Assembly: GCA_017993835.1 (NCBI GenBank)
Contig: JAGOLX010000018.1
Location: 40,303 to 104,302 of the forward strand
DNA from: Phycisphaerae bacterium
GTDB taxonomy: Bacteria; Planctomycetota; Phycisphaerae; Sedimentisphaerales; Anaerobacaceae
Direction of reading: 5' to 3'
Length of the DNA stretch: 64,000 bases
Positions 48,900 to 58,540 of this stretch are shown here, piece by piece; the stretch's first letter is position 1, and every line of letters begins with the position of its first letter. The notes under the pieces were generated by a model. The model searched no databases and was not told the origin of the DNA. It saw only the letters and a list, made by a program, of their open reading frames with translations. Both the position numbers and the translations under genes were made by a program.

Positions 48900-51800
48900 T
48901 CACTTCGCCAGGGAGAAGTTCTCGTCGCCGACGAGCTGTCGCATCTTGCGGCAGAACTCGATGTCCGGATTGACGCACAGGGTCCGGTCCGCGGTCGCGT
49001 GGACCCGGCCCCGGTCCGTCACGATGACCATGGACAAGGGCCGGTTGCCCCGGTGTGACTGGCAGACGCTGCGGATCTCCATCACCTTTTCCTTCGTCAC
49101 GTCGCGGGCGTCCAGCTTGATCCGGACCCCCTTGGCGAGCTTCTCGCGGGCCTTCTCCAGCGGGATCAGCTCGGAGGCCAGGATGTTCGCACGCTCCCGA
49201 CGGTAGTCGGTCTTGCCCTTGACGAAAACCACGGAGTCCTCGACGAGCAGCGAGCCGTACTCCGCGAGCGTGTCGGGGAACAGGACGACTTCGACCTGGC
49301 CCTGGAGGTCTTCGAGCGTGAAGACCGCCATCTTGGAGCCGGCGTTGCGCCCGTTCTTGGTAATGTTGTAGCGGACCTTCGTGACCATGCCGCCGATGGT
49401 GACCTGCTTTTCGCCGCCGGCGCCGCCGTTGCCGTTTCCGGTTCCTTCACCCGGCGTGTGCGTCTGGGCCAGGCGGGCGGTGTTGATCGTCGAGTAATCG
49501 TTGATCGCCTCCGCATGCTGGCTGAGCGGATTGCTCGTGACGTAGAAGCCAAGGACCTGCTTCTCGAAGGCGAGCATCTGCAATTCCGGCCACGGCGCCA
49601 CATCCGGGAGCGACTTGCTGTCTTCGGCATACTGCTTCTCGTCTGCAATCTGACCGAAGAAGTTCATCTGGCCGCGGACCTTGTCCGATTGCAGGCTGGA
49701 CCCGATCTGCATGGCTTTCTCCAGGCCCTGCGTCATCTGGTTGCGGTTGCCGCCGAGACGGTCGAAGGCGCCGCCCTTGATAAGGGCCTCGATCACTTGC
49801 TTGTTCACCGCCCGCAGATCGACGTTCTCGCAGAAGTGGAACAGGCTGCGGAACCGGTCCACCTTCTTGCGGGCGACGATCATCTGCTCGACCGCCCGCT
49901 CGCCGACGCCTTTGACCGCGGCCAGACCGAAGCGAATGACGCCCTTGCCGCCCTCCGCGGCCTCGCGATAGAGCGGCGTGAAATCGACGTCGCTCTCGTT
50001 GATGTCCGGCGCCATGACTTCGACGCCCATCTCCCGGCACTCGCCAATGTACTCGACGACCTTCTCCGTGTCGCCCATTTCGTAGGTCAGCAGGGCCGCC
50101 ATGAACTCGACGGGATAGTGGGCCTTGAGATACGCGGTCTGATAGGCGACGAACGCATACCGGGTCGAATGGCTCTTGTTGAAGCCGTAGCCGGCGAACC
50201 GCTCGATCAGTGCGAAGATGTCCTCGGCCTCGCCCTTCTTGACGCCCTTGGAGACGCAGCCCGCGAGGAACCTCTCTCTCTCTTTGGAGATGATCTCAAT
50301 CTTCTTTTTACTGATCGCCTTGATGAGGGCATACGCCTCGCGCAGCGGGATGTCGCCCATGCGGTTGCAGATCCGCATGACCTGCTCTTGGTAACAGTTC
50401 TTCACGACGATGCCGTTGGCGACCAGGTTGTGATGGTCGGCCACGGACATCCCGTAGAACTGCTGATCGTAAACGCGCTCGATCTTCGCGATGCGATAGT
50501 AGCGAACGCCGCCGAGATCGATCCCCGCCTTGAGAGCGGTGATCGACTTGACGAACGGGAAGTCGTGTTTCATCCCGGCGCGCATGATGCCGGTGCGTTC
50601 GGAAAACGCCCGCAAGGACTCGCCGACGGGAACCGCCTCCAGCAGGCGAGATCGCGGAATCCACCCGACGGACTGCCCTCGGGTCAACCGCCCGGTGAAC
50701 CGACGCACGAGCAGGTACGGTTCCGTGAGACGCGACAACGTCACCAGGTCCCAGAACTGAATCCGCCGCGGGCGAATCGTCGTGGGAATGCCCTCCAACT
50801 GACAGAGACGACGAACGTCCTCCAGCAGCGTTCGCGAGCAGGAAGAAAGGAGACAGACCCCCGCGTCCCGAGTCCCCGTCGTCGCGCATCCGTCCGCATC
50901 GAGCAGGCCCGCCAGAAACGCCGCCCGCACCCGGCTGCTGCAACGGAAGATCGCCTCGGGAATCCTCTTGCGCCGAGCGGAAACTTTCATCCCGAGCGTC
51001 TCCAGCAGGTGGTGCAGACGCGTCTTGCGATTGCCGTGCGAGGGATCGTTCAACAGACGAGGATCCGACAGACTCAGGTACCAGCATCGTCCGTGAAAGT
51101 ATTCGTGAGCATGCAACGAGGGCAATCGCTCGTGAATCCAGGCCAGAAGTCTGCGATGGTCTTCTTCCCGACCCGTTGCCAGCGACAGGCCTTTGCCGGT
51201 CATTGCCCCGTCGCCGACGAGGGAACCGAGCAGGTAGGCCACGTCCTCGTCCGCGCCGAGCCACGGCGCCAGATGCCTGGCGGTCGCCTGCGACTGCGGC
51301 AGGTGCCGCCCGACCGCCACCAAGTCCCCGGCAGCGTTGAGTTGACCGGCCTCCTTCATCCCTGCGAACGTGTAGACCATGTGGTCGTCGGTGAGCGTGA
51401 CGGAGAAGCCGTTCTCCAACGTGATCTTGACGCCCTCGCCACGGCGCGTCGGGCCACAGCCGTGGCACGCCTTCACTTCGAACTGCGACGTCCCTCGGTT
51501 CAACGAGTGAACACAGTCTCCCGCCCGCACGTCCCGGATGGGTTTCTCGCTGCCGTCGGCCATCGCGATCCGAGCGTCCTCGTGGATGCACATGATGCCG
51601 TAGGTCTCCTCGAGCACCTCGGTCATGATCGGATGGGGACAGGTCCACTTCGCGCCGTGCTTGCGGTCGATGTAGTCGGGGATCAGGGTCATCGGGCCGG
51701 GTCGGTACAGCGCGTTGGCCGCGATCAGATCCTCGATCCGGTCCGGACGCATCTTCATCAGCATGTCCTGCATGCCGCCGGATTCGAACTGGAAGATGCC

Positions 51801-53588
51801 CTTGGTCCGACCCTTCGTAAAGACCTCGAAGACCTTCGGGTCCGTGATGTCGATCTTCTCCAGATCGAGGTCGATCCCGTGCTTGGCCTTGATGAGCTGG
51901 CGCGCCCGCTCCAGGACGCTGAGCGTCTTGAGGCCCAGGAAGTCCATCTTCAGCAGGCCGACTTTCTCGACCATGGGCCCTTCGTACTGCGTGATGACGT
52001 CGTCCGAGTCGGGGGCCTTGTACAGCGGAACGAAGTTCGTCAGCGGCTCGTCGGCGATCACGACGCCCGCCGCATGGACCGACGCGTGACGCGTAAGGCC
52101 CTCGAGCTTGCGCCCGATGTCGATCACCTTGCGGATCACGTCGTTCGTATCGTACGCCTGCTTGAGCTCGGGCTCCGTCTCCAGCGCCTTGTCCAGCGTC
52201 ATATCGAGCGAGAAGGGAACCAGCTTGGCGAGCCGGTCCGCCTCCGCCACCGCCACCCCCAGCACCCGGCACACATCGCGAATGACCAGCTTGGCCTTCA
52301 TCGTGCCGAAGGTGATGATCTGGGCGACCTGACCGTACTTCTTGTGGACATAGTCGATCACCTCGGGCCGGTGGACCTGACACATGTCGATGTCGATATC
52401 GGGCATCTCATTTCGCGCCGGGTCCATGAACCGCTCGAACAGCAGGTCGTACTTGAGGGGATCGACGTTGCACAGGCCCAGGCAGTAGCCGACGAGGGTG
52501 CCGACGCCGCTGCCCCTGGCCCCTACCGGGATGTTCCGCGAGCGCGAGTAGTTGCAGAAGTCCCAGACGATCAGGAAGTAGCTGGAGAAGCCCTTCGATT
52601 GAATGACCTGGAGCTCGCGTTCCATCCGCTCCTTGATGCGGTCGGTGATCTCGCCGTAACGTTCCTTGGCCCCGTCGTAGCAGAGCCGGCCGAGATAGTC
52701 CTCGGGGGTCGAGCCGTCCGGCGGGCTGAACCGCGGCGCGTGGCGGGTCTTGAGGTCCAACTCGACGTTGCAGCGGGCCGCGATCGCCAGCGTGTTGTCG
52801 CACGCCTCGGGGGCCTCGGGGAACATCGCTCGCATCTCGTCGGCGTCCTTGAGGTACACGCCCGGCGGATAGACCATCCGCTCGGGGTCGGTGGCGAGCT
52901 TGCCCGTGCTGATGCAGGTCAGACAGTTGTGCGCCTCGTAATCGTCCGCTTCGAGGAAGTGTACGTCGTTGGTCGCGACCAGGCCGACGCCCAGCTTGTG
53001 GGCCAGCTCGATGCAGCCGGCGCGGACCTGGGGATTCTCGTCCTTGTGGCACTGGATCTCGATGAAGAACCGCTCGGGCCCGAAGATCTTCAGAAAGCTC
53101 TCGGCCGCGGCCTGGGCGGCCTTCATGTCGCCCCGCGCGACGGCCGCGGTGACCTCGCCCTTGATGCAGGCGGTCGAACAGATCAGGCCCTCGTGGCACT
53201 GGGCGAGGATCTCCTTGTCGATGCGGGGTCGATAGTAGAACCCGTCGACGTAGCCGGTGCTGGCCAGCTTCAGCAGGTTCTGGTAGCCGGTGAGGTTCTC
53301 CGCCAGCAGGACGAGGTGATGCGCCGCGTCCGAGATGGACGTCTTGGACTTGTCGAACCGGCTGCCCGGCGCGACGTAGGCCTCGATCCCGAGGATCGGC
53401 TTGATCCCGGCGGCCTTCGCCTTCATGTAGAACTCCACGGCCCCGAACATGCTGCCGTGGTCCGTCACCGCCACCGAATCCATGCCCAGCTTCTTGCACC
53501 GCGCGAACAAGGGCTCAAACTGAATCGCTCCATCGAGCAGCGAGTACTGGCTGTGCAAATGGAGGTGTGTAAATCCTTTACCTGCCAT
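48900..53588 (-). CDS. dnaE: DNA polymerase III alpha subunit, interrupted by an intein
   Basis: The 1562-codon gene encodes a 1164-residue DnaE after removal of a 398-residue intein (residues 667-1064). Order: PHP domain (HLHLHSQYSLLDG), polymerase core with the catalytic acidic motif MPDIDIDMCQ, the intein in the conserved stretch ETYGIM|CYQEQVMRI, then GYGFNKSHSTRYAFVAYQTA, helix-hairpin-helix, OB-fold region (VTIGGMVTKVRYNITKNGRN) and a short C-terminal domain. Without the intein the length equals the usual DnaE. The intein splice residues look intact, so the gene should be functional. Ribosome site AGGATAA precedes ATG. It heads the minus-strand replication and translation block. Confidence 0.95.
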   Translation of the reverse strand: MAGKGFTHLHLHSQYSLLDGAIQFEPLFARCKKLGMDSVAVTDHGSMFGAVEFYMKAKAAGIKPILGIEAYVAPGSRFDKSKTSISDAAHHLVLLAENLTGYQNLLKLASTGYVDGFYYRPRIDKEILAQCHEGLICSTACIKGEVTAAVARGDMKAAQAAAESFLKIFGPERFFIEIQCHKDENPQVRAGCIELAHKLGVGLVATNDVHFLEADDYEAHNCLTCISTGKLATDPERMVYPPGVYLKDADEMRAMFPEAPEACDNTLAIAARCNVELDLKTRHAPRFSPPDGSTPEDYLGRLCYDGAKERYGEITDRIKERMERELQVIQSKGFSSYFLIVWDFCNYSRSRNIPVGARGSGVGTLVGYCLGLCNVDPLKYDLLFERFMDPARNEMPDIDIDMCQVHRPEVIDYVHKKYGQVAQIITFGTMKAKLVIRDVCRVLGVAVAEADRLAKLVPFSLDMTLDKALETEPELKQAYDTNDVIRKVIDIGRKLEGLTRHASVHAAGVVIADEPLTNFVPLYKAPDSDDVITQYEGPMVEKVGLLKMDFLGLKTLSVLERARQLIKAKHGIDLDLEKIDITDPKVFEVFTKGRTKGIFQFESGGMQDMLMKMRPDRIEDLIAANALYRPGPMTLIPDYIDRKHGAKWTCPHPIMTEVLEETYGIMCIHEDARIAMADGSEKPIRDVRAGDCVHSLNRGTSQFEVKACHGCGPTRRGEGVKITLENGFSVTLTDDHMVYTFAGMKEAGQLNAAGDLVAVGRHLPQSQATARHLAPWLGADEDVAYLLGSLVGDGAMTGKGLSLATGREEDHRRLLAWIHERLPSLHAHEYFHGRCWYLSLSDPRLLNDPSHGNRKTRLHHLLETLGMKVSARRKRIPEAIFRCSSRVRAAFLAGLLDADGCATTGTRDAGVCLLSSCSRTLLEDVRRLCQLEGIPTTIRPRRIQFWDLVTLSRLTEPYLLVRRFTGRLTRGQSVGWIPRSRLLEAVPVGESLRAFSERTGIMRAGMKHDFPFVKSITALKAGIDLGGVRYYRIAKIERVYDQQFYGMSVADHHNLVANGIVVKNCYQEQVMRICNRMGDIPLREAYALIKAISKKKIEIISKERERFLAGCVSKGVKKGEAEDIFALIERFAGYGFNKSHSTRYAFVAYQTAYLKAHYPVEFMAALLTYEMGDTEKVVEYIGECREMGVEVMAPDINESDVDFTPLYREAAEGGKGVIRFGLAAVKGVGERAVEQMIVARKKVDRFRSLFHFCENVDLRAVNKQVIEALIKGGAFDRLGGNRNQMTQGLEKAMQIGSSLQSDKVRGQMNFFGQIADEKQYAEDSKSLPDVAPWPELQMLAFEKQVLGFYVTSNPLSQHAEAINDYSTINTARLAQTHTPGEGTGNGNGGAGGEKQVTIGGMVTKVRYNITKNGRNAGSKMAVFTLEDLQGQVEVVLFPDTLAEYGSLLVEDSVVFVKGKTDYRRERANILASELIPLEKAREKLAKGVRIKLDARDVTKEKVMEIRSVCQSHRGNRPLSMVIVTDRGRVHATADRTLCVNPDIEFCRKMRQLVGDENFSLAK
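50397..51590 (-). mobile_element. DnaE intein with LAGLIDADG homing endonuclease
   Basis: 398 residues, in frame within dnaE. Splicing block A starts at Cys1 (CIHEDARIAMADGSEKPIRD), block B is GFSVTLTDDHMVYT, and blocks F/G end HHNLVANGIVVKN before the +1 Cys of CYQEQV. Two dodecapeptide motifs (LLGSLVGDGAM, about residues 783-795 of the precursor, and FLAGLLDADGCAT, about 889-901) show a DOD homing endonuclease. All canonical splice residues (Cys1, block-B His, final Asn, +1 Cys) are visible. The insertion site differs from that of the cyanobacterial split DnaE intein, which precedes CFNKSH. Confidence 0.93.
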
Positions 53589-53600
53589 AAGTTATCCTAT

Positions 53601-53624
53601 CGTAACACGGGCGTGCCGCCCGTG
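53601..53624. repeat. Palindrome, family B copy
   Basis: CGTAACACGGGCGTGCCGCC followed by CGTG; the hairpin CACGGGCG/CGCCCGTG-type stem is related to 10778 and 58541. It lies just upstream of dnaE in the 198-base divergent region 53589-53786. Confidence 0.5.
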
Positions 53625-53705
53625 AAGACTTGGCCGACCGTTTCGTGTATCGCCAGCCATCGTAGGCCGCCGCAAGACCACTGTCAAGACTGTCACGCGA
53701 AGCGA

Positions 53706-53734
53706 TGGCGAACGCCGGTGAAACGCGGTATAAT
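53706..53734 (+). promoter_or_regulatory. Promoter before the WD40 kinase gene
   Basis: A perfect TATAAT (53729-53734) with a weak -35 (TGGCGA) 17 bases upstream, 52 bases before the ATG at 53787. Confidence 0.4.
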
Positions 53735-53786
53735 GCGAAGGTATCGGTGCGGAAGTCGTGACTCTCTCGAAACTGGACGATCACGA

Positions 53787-56700
53787 ATGCTGGGCGAAAA
53801 GGAACACAATGGCGAACGAGTCGAGCCAGCAAAGCCCTGCTTCTCCGGGGCAAGCGAAGATCCTGCAGGCTCAACTGATGGTGTCGTGTCGGCTCCTGGG
53901 GATCGAGTCGGGCCGTTCGAGTTGCTTGCCCTCCTGGGCGAAGGCGGTTACGGCGTCGTCTATCTCGCCTCTCAGGAACACCCGATCCGCCGGCGGGTGG
54001 CCCTCAAGATCGTCAAGCCAGGCATGGACTCCAGGCAGGTCATCGCCCGCTTCGAAGCAGAGAGGCAGGCATTGGCGTTGCTGGACCACCCGAATATCGC
54101 CCAGATCCACGACGCGGGGACCACGCCGCAGGGCCACCCGTACTTTGCCATGGAGTACATCGAAGGTCTGCCCATCACGGAGTACTGCGACCGCGAGAAG
54201 CTCAGTATTCGCGACCGGCTGGGCCTGTTCCTGCAGATCTGCGGAGCGATCCAGCACGCCCACCAGAAGGGAATCATCCACCGCGACCTCAAGCCCTCCA
54301 ACATCCTCGTGACCGCTGCGGACGACAAGCCCTTGGTCAAGGTGATCGACTTCGGGATCGCCAAGGCCCTCAGTCAGCCTTTGACGGAACAGACACTCTA
54401 CACCGAGCGAGGCCAGTTCCTCGGCACGCCGGACTACATGAGCCCCGAGCAGGCGGAGATGGACCCTCGCGGCGTGGACACCCGCTCCGACGTCTACTCG
54501 CTGGGCGTCATGCTGTACGAGCTACTCACGGGTGTGCTGCCCTTCGACCCCGCCGACCTTCGTTCCGGCGGCGTGGACCACATCCGCACCGTCATCCGGG
54601 ACGAGGAACCCAGGACGCCGAGCACGCGTCTGACGACCCTCGGCGCGAGTCTCGATGAAATCGCCCAGTGCCGTCGGACCAATCCGCAGATCCTGGCCAG
54701 AACCCTGCGAAGGGAACTGGAGTGGATTCCGCTCAAGGCGATGCGCAAGGAGCCCGCCCGTCGTTACCAGTCGGCCTCGGAACTGGCCGCGGACATCGAG
54801 AACTACCTGAAAGGTACTCCGCTGCTCGCGGGACCAGAATCTGTGGCGTACCGTGCGAGGAAGCTCATTGGCAGATACCGTGTACCTATTGCCGCTGCGG
54901 CGGTCGTACTGGTCTCGCTGGTTGTCGGCCTGGCTGTCTCTACTGTCTCGCTCATCCGTGAGCAGCAAGCCCGTCGAGTCGCCGTGGCGGCCCAGGAAAG
55001 AGAGATCGCTCAGCGTCAGAGAACTGAAGCGCTTGCCTACGCTTCCGACATGAGTCTCGCCCAGCAAGCGATGGCGATGAACGATCTCGGGCGTGCTCGG
55101 CGACTGCTGGAGGATCACCGCCCCAAGGCGGGTGAGGTCGATCTGCGCGGCTGGGAATGGCGTTATCTCTGGCAACAATGCCAAAGCGACGCCCTGGGCG
55201 AGCTTTGCCGCTATCCGGGCTCAGTCACCTCAGTGGCGTACTCGCCCGACGGCAGAGTGCTTGCCGTGGCCGGATATGGTCAGAACTTCGTTGACCTGTG
55301 GGATGTACCGGGGCGCAAGCGGATTGCCACCCTTGAGCCGAAGGAAGGGCACATCGCGGCATTCTCATCCCGTGGCGATCTGCTGGCGACGGACTCCGGA
55401 CGGCAGATCCGACTCTGGCGGACCAGCACCTGGGATCCGGTAACCGAGCTTCCCCTTACTGACAACGTCCAGGCACTCAGATTCTCGCCGGATGGAACCT
55501 GGCTCGCCAGTCTGAGTGATCCCGGCGAACTCACCGTGTGGGAGGTTGACCGATGGACCATCGTCCGTCAGAAGGGTGGCGTGAAGACCACGATTCCGCA
55601 TCTGGGTTGGGTGGACTTTTCGCCGGACGGCAAGGCCCTGGCCATCGGGGATGCCGATCATCGAGTTCACGTCGTTGACCTGGCCAGCGGGGACACGGTT
55701 CTCGACGTCCCGGAGGCTCACGCGGAATCCATCACCCGCGTGGCCTGGTCGCCGAATGGTTCAGTCATTGCCAGTGGCAGCGGCTATAGAGGCGGTCCGA
55801 TACGGCTTTGGGATGCCGCCTCCGGCAAACCTGTCGGGGTCCTGGAAGGGCACACGTCGTGGATTTCGCAATTGATCTTCTCTGCCGATAGCCGGCGGCT
55901 CTATTCGGCCGGCGCCGATCAAACCATCCGTATTTGGGATGTGGACCAGCAGCGCTGTCTGGCCACTCTGCGTGGCGCCAGTGACGAGGTCTGGGGACTG
56001 GCGCTTTCGCCGGACGGTGCCACGTTGGTCAGTTCCAGCAGGGATGGTGTCGTTGCCTTCTGGAGCGCGCTGGTCCAGCCAGAAGAACAAATGCCCAGAT
56101 TGATCGCGCTCGGTGAATTCGCGCGGCCCGCCTTCGCTCCGGATGGTCAGGTATTGGCGATGCCGCGTGACGGGATCGTCAGCCTGCTTGATCTGACGAC
56201 GTTTGAAGAAATCGAGCAACTCCCAGCGCTGGGCAGCGACGTATACAGGGTCGTCTATTCAGCGGACGGGACTCTGTTGGTCAGCGGAAGTCGAAGTGGG
56301 GAAATTCGGGTCTGGTCTTGCGCCGAACGGCGTTTGTTACAGGAATTGAGGGACGCCAATACCTCAGCCTACCCGCTCGGCTTCGCGGCCGATGGTAGGT
56401 GGTTGCTCGCCATAGATGCCAAAGCCAGGGCGGTCTGGTGGGATACCCTCACATGGCAAACCGTCCGAACCTCCCTGCTGGGACCTTCTCACTTCACGGC
56501 TGTCTCGCCGGAGGGTCGTCTCCTGGCGTTTGGTGATGCACAGGCCATACACTGGCTCAACGCCGAGACGGGCGAACTACTGGAGACGATGCCAAGCGGT
56601 CACCGAGACTGGCTACAAGGAATCGCTTTTTCCAGTGACGGATCGCAGGCCGCCAGTGTCGACACTTGCGGCACGGTGGCTATTTGGGATTTATCCTCGT

Positions 56701-57008
56701 TCGAACGGATCGCCGCATTCAAAGGTCATATGCACGGCGCTCACGCGGTGGCGTTCTCCCCCGACAACCGCCGGTTGGCAACCAGTGGCGACGGCTCTGA
56801 TGCCGTCAAGCTCTGGGATCTACTGACTCACCGCGAGCTTATGACACTTCCTGGACACAGTTCCGTATTCGAGTTTGTTGTCCTTTCCCCCGACGGCAGA
56901 TCGCTGGCCGCGTGCAACAAAGAAGGCCAACTCCACCTCTGGCACGCGCCGTCATGGGAGGAGATTGAGGCCGCAGAGAAGAGACAGCCGAACGGACAAT
57001 GGCCATGA
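53787..57008 (+). CDS. Membrane Ser/Thr protein kinase with extracytoplasmic WD40 repeats
   Basis: 1073 residues. Residues 42-345 form an active-looking Hanks kinase: G-loop GEGGYGVVYL, Lys74 (VALKIVK), HRDLKPSN (Asp167), DFG (188-190) and SPEQA. One membrane helix (366-390, VPIAAAAVVLVSLVVGLAVS) separates it from a short coiled segment and about 12 WD40-type repeats (450-1060) with sequences such as VTSVAYSPDGRVLAVAG and IRIWDVDQQRC. This is the typical planctomycete receptor kinase architecture. A perfect TATAAT lies upstream. It is divergent from dnaE and convergent to an ECF sigma gene of the kinase-linked type, so it may act on transcription. Longer frames reading antisense through dnaE are spurious. 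Confidence 0.9.
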   Translation: MLGEKEHNGERVEPAKPCFSGASEDPAGSTDGVVSAPGDRVGPFELLALLGEGGYGVVYLASQEHPIRRRVALKIVKPGMDSRQVIARFEAERQALALLDHPNIAQIHDAGTTPQGHPYFAMEYIEGLPITEYCDREKLSIRDRLGLFLQICGAIQHAHQKGIIHRDLKPSNILVTAADDKPLVKVIDFGIAKALSQPLTEQTLYTERGQFLGTPDYMSPEQAEMDPRGVDTRSDVYSLGVMLYELLTGVLPFDPADLRSGGVDHIRTVIRDEEPRTPSTRLTTLGASLDEIAQCRRTNPQILARTLRRELEWIPLKAMRKEPARRYQSASELAADIENYLKGTPLLAGPESVAYRARKLIGRYRVPIAAAAVVLVSLVVGLAVSTVSLIREQQARRVAVAAQEREIAQRQRTEALAYASDMSLAQQAMAMNDLGRARRLLEDHRPKAGEVDLRGWEWRYLWQQCQSDALGELCRYPGSVTSVAYSPDGRVLAVAGYGQNFVDLWDVPGRKRIATLEPKEGHIAAFSSRGDLLATDSGRQIRLWRTSTWDPVTELPLTDNVQALRFSPDGTWLASLSDPGELTVWEVDRWTIVRQKGGVKTTIPHLGWVDFSPDGKALAIGDADHRVHVVDLASGDTVLDVPEAHAESITRVAWSPNGSVIASGSGYRGGPIRLWDAASGKPVGVLEGHTSWISQLIFSADSRRLYSAGADQTIRIWDVDQQRCLATLRGASDEVWGLALSPDGATLVSSSRDGVVAFWSALVQPEEQMPRLIALGEFARPAFAPDGQVLAMPRDGIVSLLDLTTFEEIEQLPALGSDVYRVVYSADGTLLVSGSRSGEIRVWSCAERRLLQELRDANTSAYPLGFAADGRWLLAIDAKARAVWWDTLTWQTVRTSLLGPSHFTAVSPEGRLLAFGDAQAIHWLNAETGELLETMPSGHRDWLQGIAFSSDGSQAASVDTCGTVAIWDLSSFERIAAFKGHMHGAHAVAFSPDNRRLATSGDGSDAVKLWDLLTHRELMTLPGHSSVFEFVVLSPDGRSLAACNKEGQLHLWHAPSWEEIEAAEKRQPNGQWP

Positions 57009-57039
57009 CAGCGTCGAGGTTCTAAGAATGGGCGACATC

Positions 57040-57582
57040 TCATGTGCCACCGCTCGCCTTTGCCTCCTGGCATGAGGATATCGCCTTCCGGAACAGACCG
57101 AAGAGATCGGTCGGCATCCAGGGCCGGCGGGCAAAGAACTCGAAGAACCGAGCGAGGTCCGCGTCGGAGTGCTCTGTGATCCGGTCGGAGTGAAAGAGCC
57201 CCGCGGCAGCAATGGCCGCGAGATAGATGGCGAGGAACACGTCCTTCTCCGCTTCCGTCCCGGCCTTCTGCCCCATCGCCTTAGCGTACTCCTTGGTTCT
57301 TCGCAACACCGTGACATTGGTCTTGGGGTCCAGGAGCAGTTCCCGTAGCGGTGGGCCCGCGACCGACCGGAAGGCAAGGCACGGAGGGCCGCCGCCCCCA
57401 GGGGACAGTCCCTCTCCTTGCCCATCCGGCGGGAGCGGGCGTCGCAAGATGTCGCAGAGCAGGTCGCCCCGCTGCTCGTCCCCGTTGGACATCGCGGCTG
57501 GCTGGTCCGCCCCCAGACCCAGGCTCAGCAGCCGGGTCTTCTGCCTGTCGTTCAATTCCTTGTTGTCGTTTTGTCCATCCAT
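57040..57582 (-). CDS. Hypothetical protein downstream of the ECF sigma gene
   Basis: 180 residues. The N-terminal third is Gly/Pro-rich and polar. The C-terminal half is helical and better conserved in appearance: LDPKTNVTVLRRTKEYAKAM, AEKDVFLAIYLAAIAAAGLF and ARFFEFFARRPWMPTDLFGL. No signal peptide, and no clear membrane helix. It lies 177 bases after the ECF sigma gene in the same orientation and may be co-transcribed. I do not recognise a family. The gene could be a regulatory partner of the sigma factor. Confidence 0.55.
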   Translation of the reverse strand: MDGQNDNKELNDRQKTRLLSLGLGADQPAAMSNGDEQRGDLLCDILRRPLPPDGQGEGLSPGGGGPPCLAFRSVAGPPLRELLLDPKTNVTVLRRTKEYAKAMGQKAGTEAEKDVFLAIYLAAIAAAGLFHSDRITEHSDADLARFFEFFARRPWMPTDLFGLFRKAISSCQEAKASGGT

Positions 57583-57719
57583 CGCTATCCGCCCTCACAG
57601 GCCGCAAACACAGTCTACGCACGCAGCGACGCCGAGACACAGAGATCGCGCCAGGCCGACTCCTTCTCCCACCCCGCGTCCCTGCGACTCCGCGTGAGAT
57701 GCCTTCTCCTGTCTACCGT

Positions 57720-57740
57720 GGTGTGCACAGCACACCCTAC
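57720..57740. repeat. REP-like palindrome, family A relative
   Basis: GGTGTGCACAGCACACC hairpin followed by CTAC, in the gap between the sigma gene and the hypothetical gene. Just before it (57603-57660) is the word GACGCCGAGACACAGAGAT. Confidence 0.5.
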
Positions 57741-57759
57741 ACAATATACGCGAGGACCC

Positions 57760-58485
57760 TCATTTTCTCGCCGGCCCGGAGGAGAAGACCTCGATGAATC
57801 TGCCGATTTCCTCCTCCACCTCGCCTCCAGGACCAGCCAGCGGTTCCAGGTGGTCCCGCAGGATCGCGCGGAATCGCCGTTTCATGTTCTCAACCATGTG
57901 ATAGGCGGCCGATGCGTCCACAACGCCATGCTTGCGACAGAGGTCGGTCATCTGCCGGCTGTCAACGCCCTCCTGCCCTGGCTCCAGGAGCCAGTCGCGG
58001 AACAGATTCCAATGGGTGGTCTTGCCTCGCGCCGAGCACTCCCGTTCCAGCTCCCTGAGAACCTCCTGAAGGAGCTGATCCGCCCAGGCCCGGTCGAACG
58101 CCGCCTCCGGATCGCCGTCCGGACTTGCAGATTCCCGATCCTCATCGAGCGGCACGCAGGGTTTCTCGGCCCGTTGCACGCTGATCGCGTAGTTGTGCAC
58201 GGCCCGCAGCAGGAAGCTGCGGAACCTGCCTCGCTCGGGGTCCGCCTTCTCGACGAGTTCGTAGCCAAGCACCTTTTCGCTGAAGAAGCCCTGCACAAGG
58301 TCCTTCGCCTGCTCGTTGCCGAAGCCTCTGGCCCGCAGATAGCAGTAGATGGGGTGCCAGTACGCCTGGCACAATTCCGCGAGGAGTGCTTCGCGACGTT
58401 CGCCGCTGAGAATCCAGGTCCACTGCGTGGGCGGAAACTCCCTTCCCGCGCCACCCATGGAAGTATGATCATATGGCCTTGCCAT
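57760..58485 (-). CDS. Planctomycete-type ECF sigma factor
   Basis: 241 residues from 58485 (MARPYDHTSMGG), chosen over a longer frame that reads through a palindromic repeat. The N-terminus has FPPTQWTWILSG, the opening of a planctomycete sigma group whose genes lie near Ser/Thr kinases. Region 2 follows: LLAELCQAYWHPIYCYLRAR, DLVQGFFSEKVLGYE and RGRFRSFLLRAVHNYAISVQ. Region 4 is less classical (ASAAYHMVENMKRRFRAILR). It converges on the membrane kinase gene 53787-57008, which may be its regulator, and is followed by a hypothetical protein. Gene context is the main guide to function. Confidence 0.8.
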   Translation of the reverse strand: MARPYDHTSMGGAGREFPPTQWTWILSGERREALLAELCQAYWHPIYCYLRARGFGNEQAKDLVQGFFSEKVLGYELVEKADPERGRFRSFLLRAVHNYAISVQRAEKPCVPLDEDRESASPDGDPEAAFDRAWADQLLQEVLRELERECSARGKTTHWNLFRDWLLEPGQEGVDSRQMTDLCRKHGVVDASAAYHMVENMKRRFRAILRDHLEPLAGPGGEVEEEIGRFIEVFSSGPARK

Positions 58486-58540
58486 TTGCTCGTTCCCTCG
58501 TCTTGAACCTTCTCGGGGAGTATCCGAGAAGTCGGTTCGT

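Noticed and set aside
48900..53588. Frameshift or fused second gene in dnaE because of excess length
   Set aside because: The extra 398 residues have intein boundaries and LAGLIDADG motifs; both flanks form one continuous DnaE.
49458..57008. A 2516-codon open frame on the plus strand across dnaE and the kinase gene
   Set aside because: The first 4.3 kb are antisense to dnaE and encode compositionally odd protein. Only the part from 53787 has real domains.
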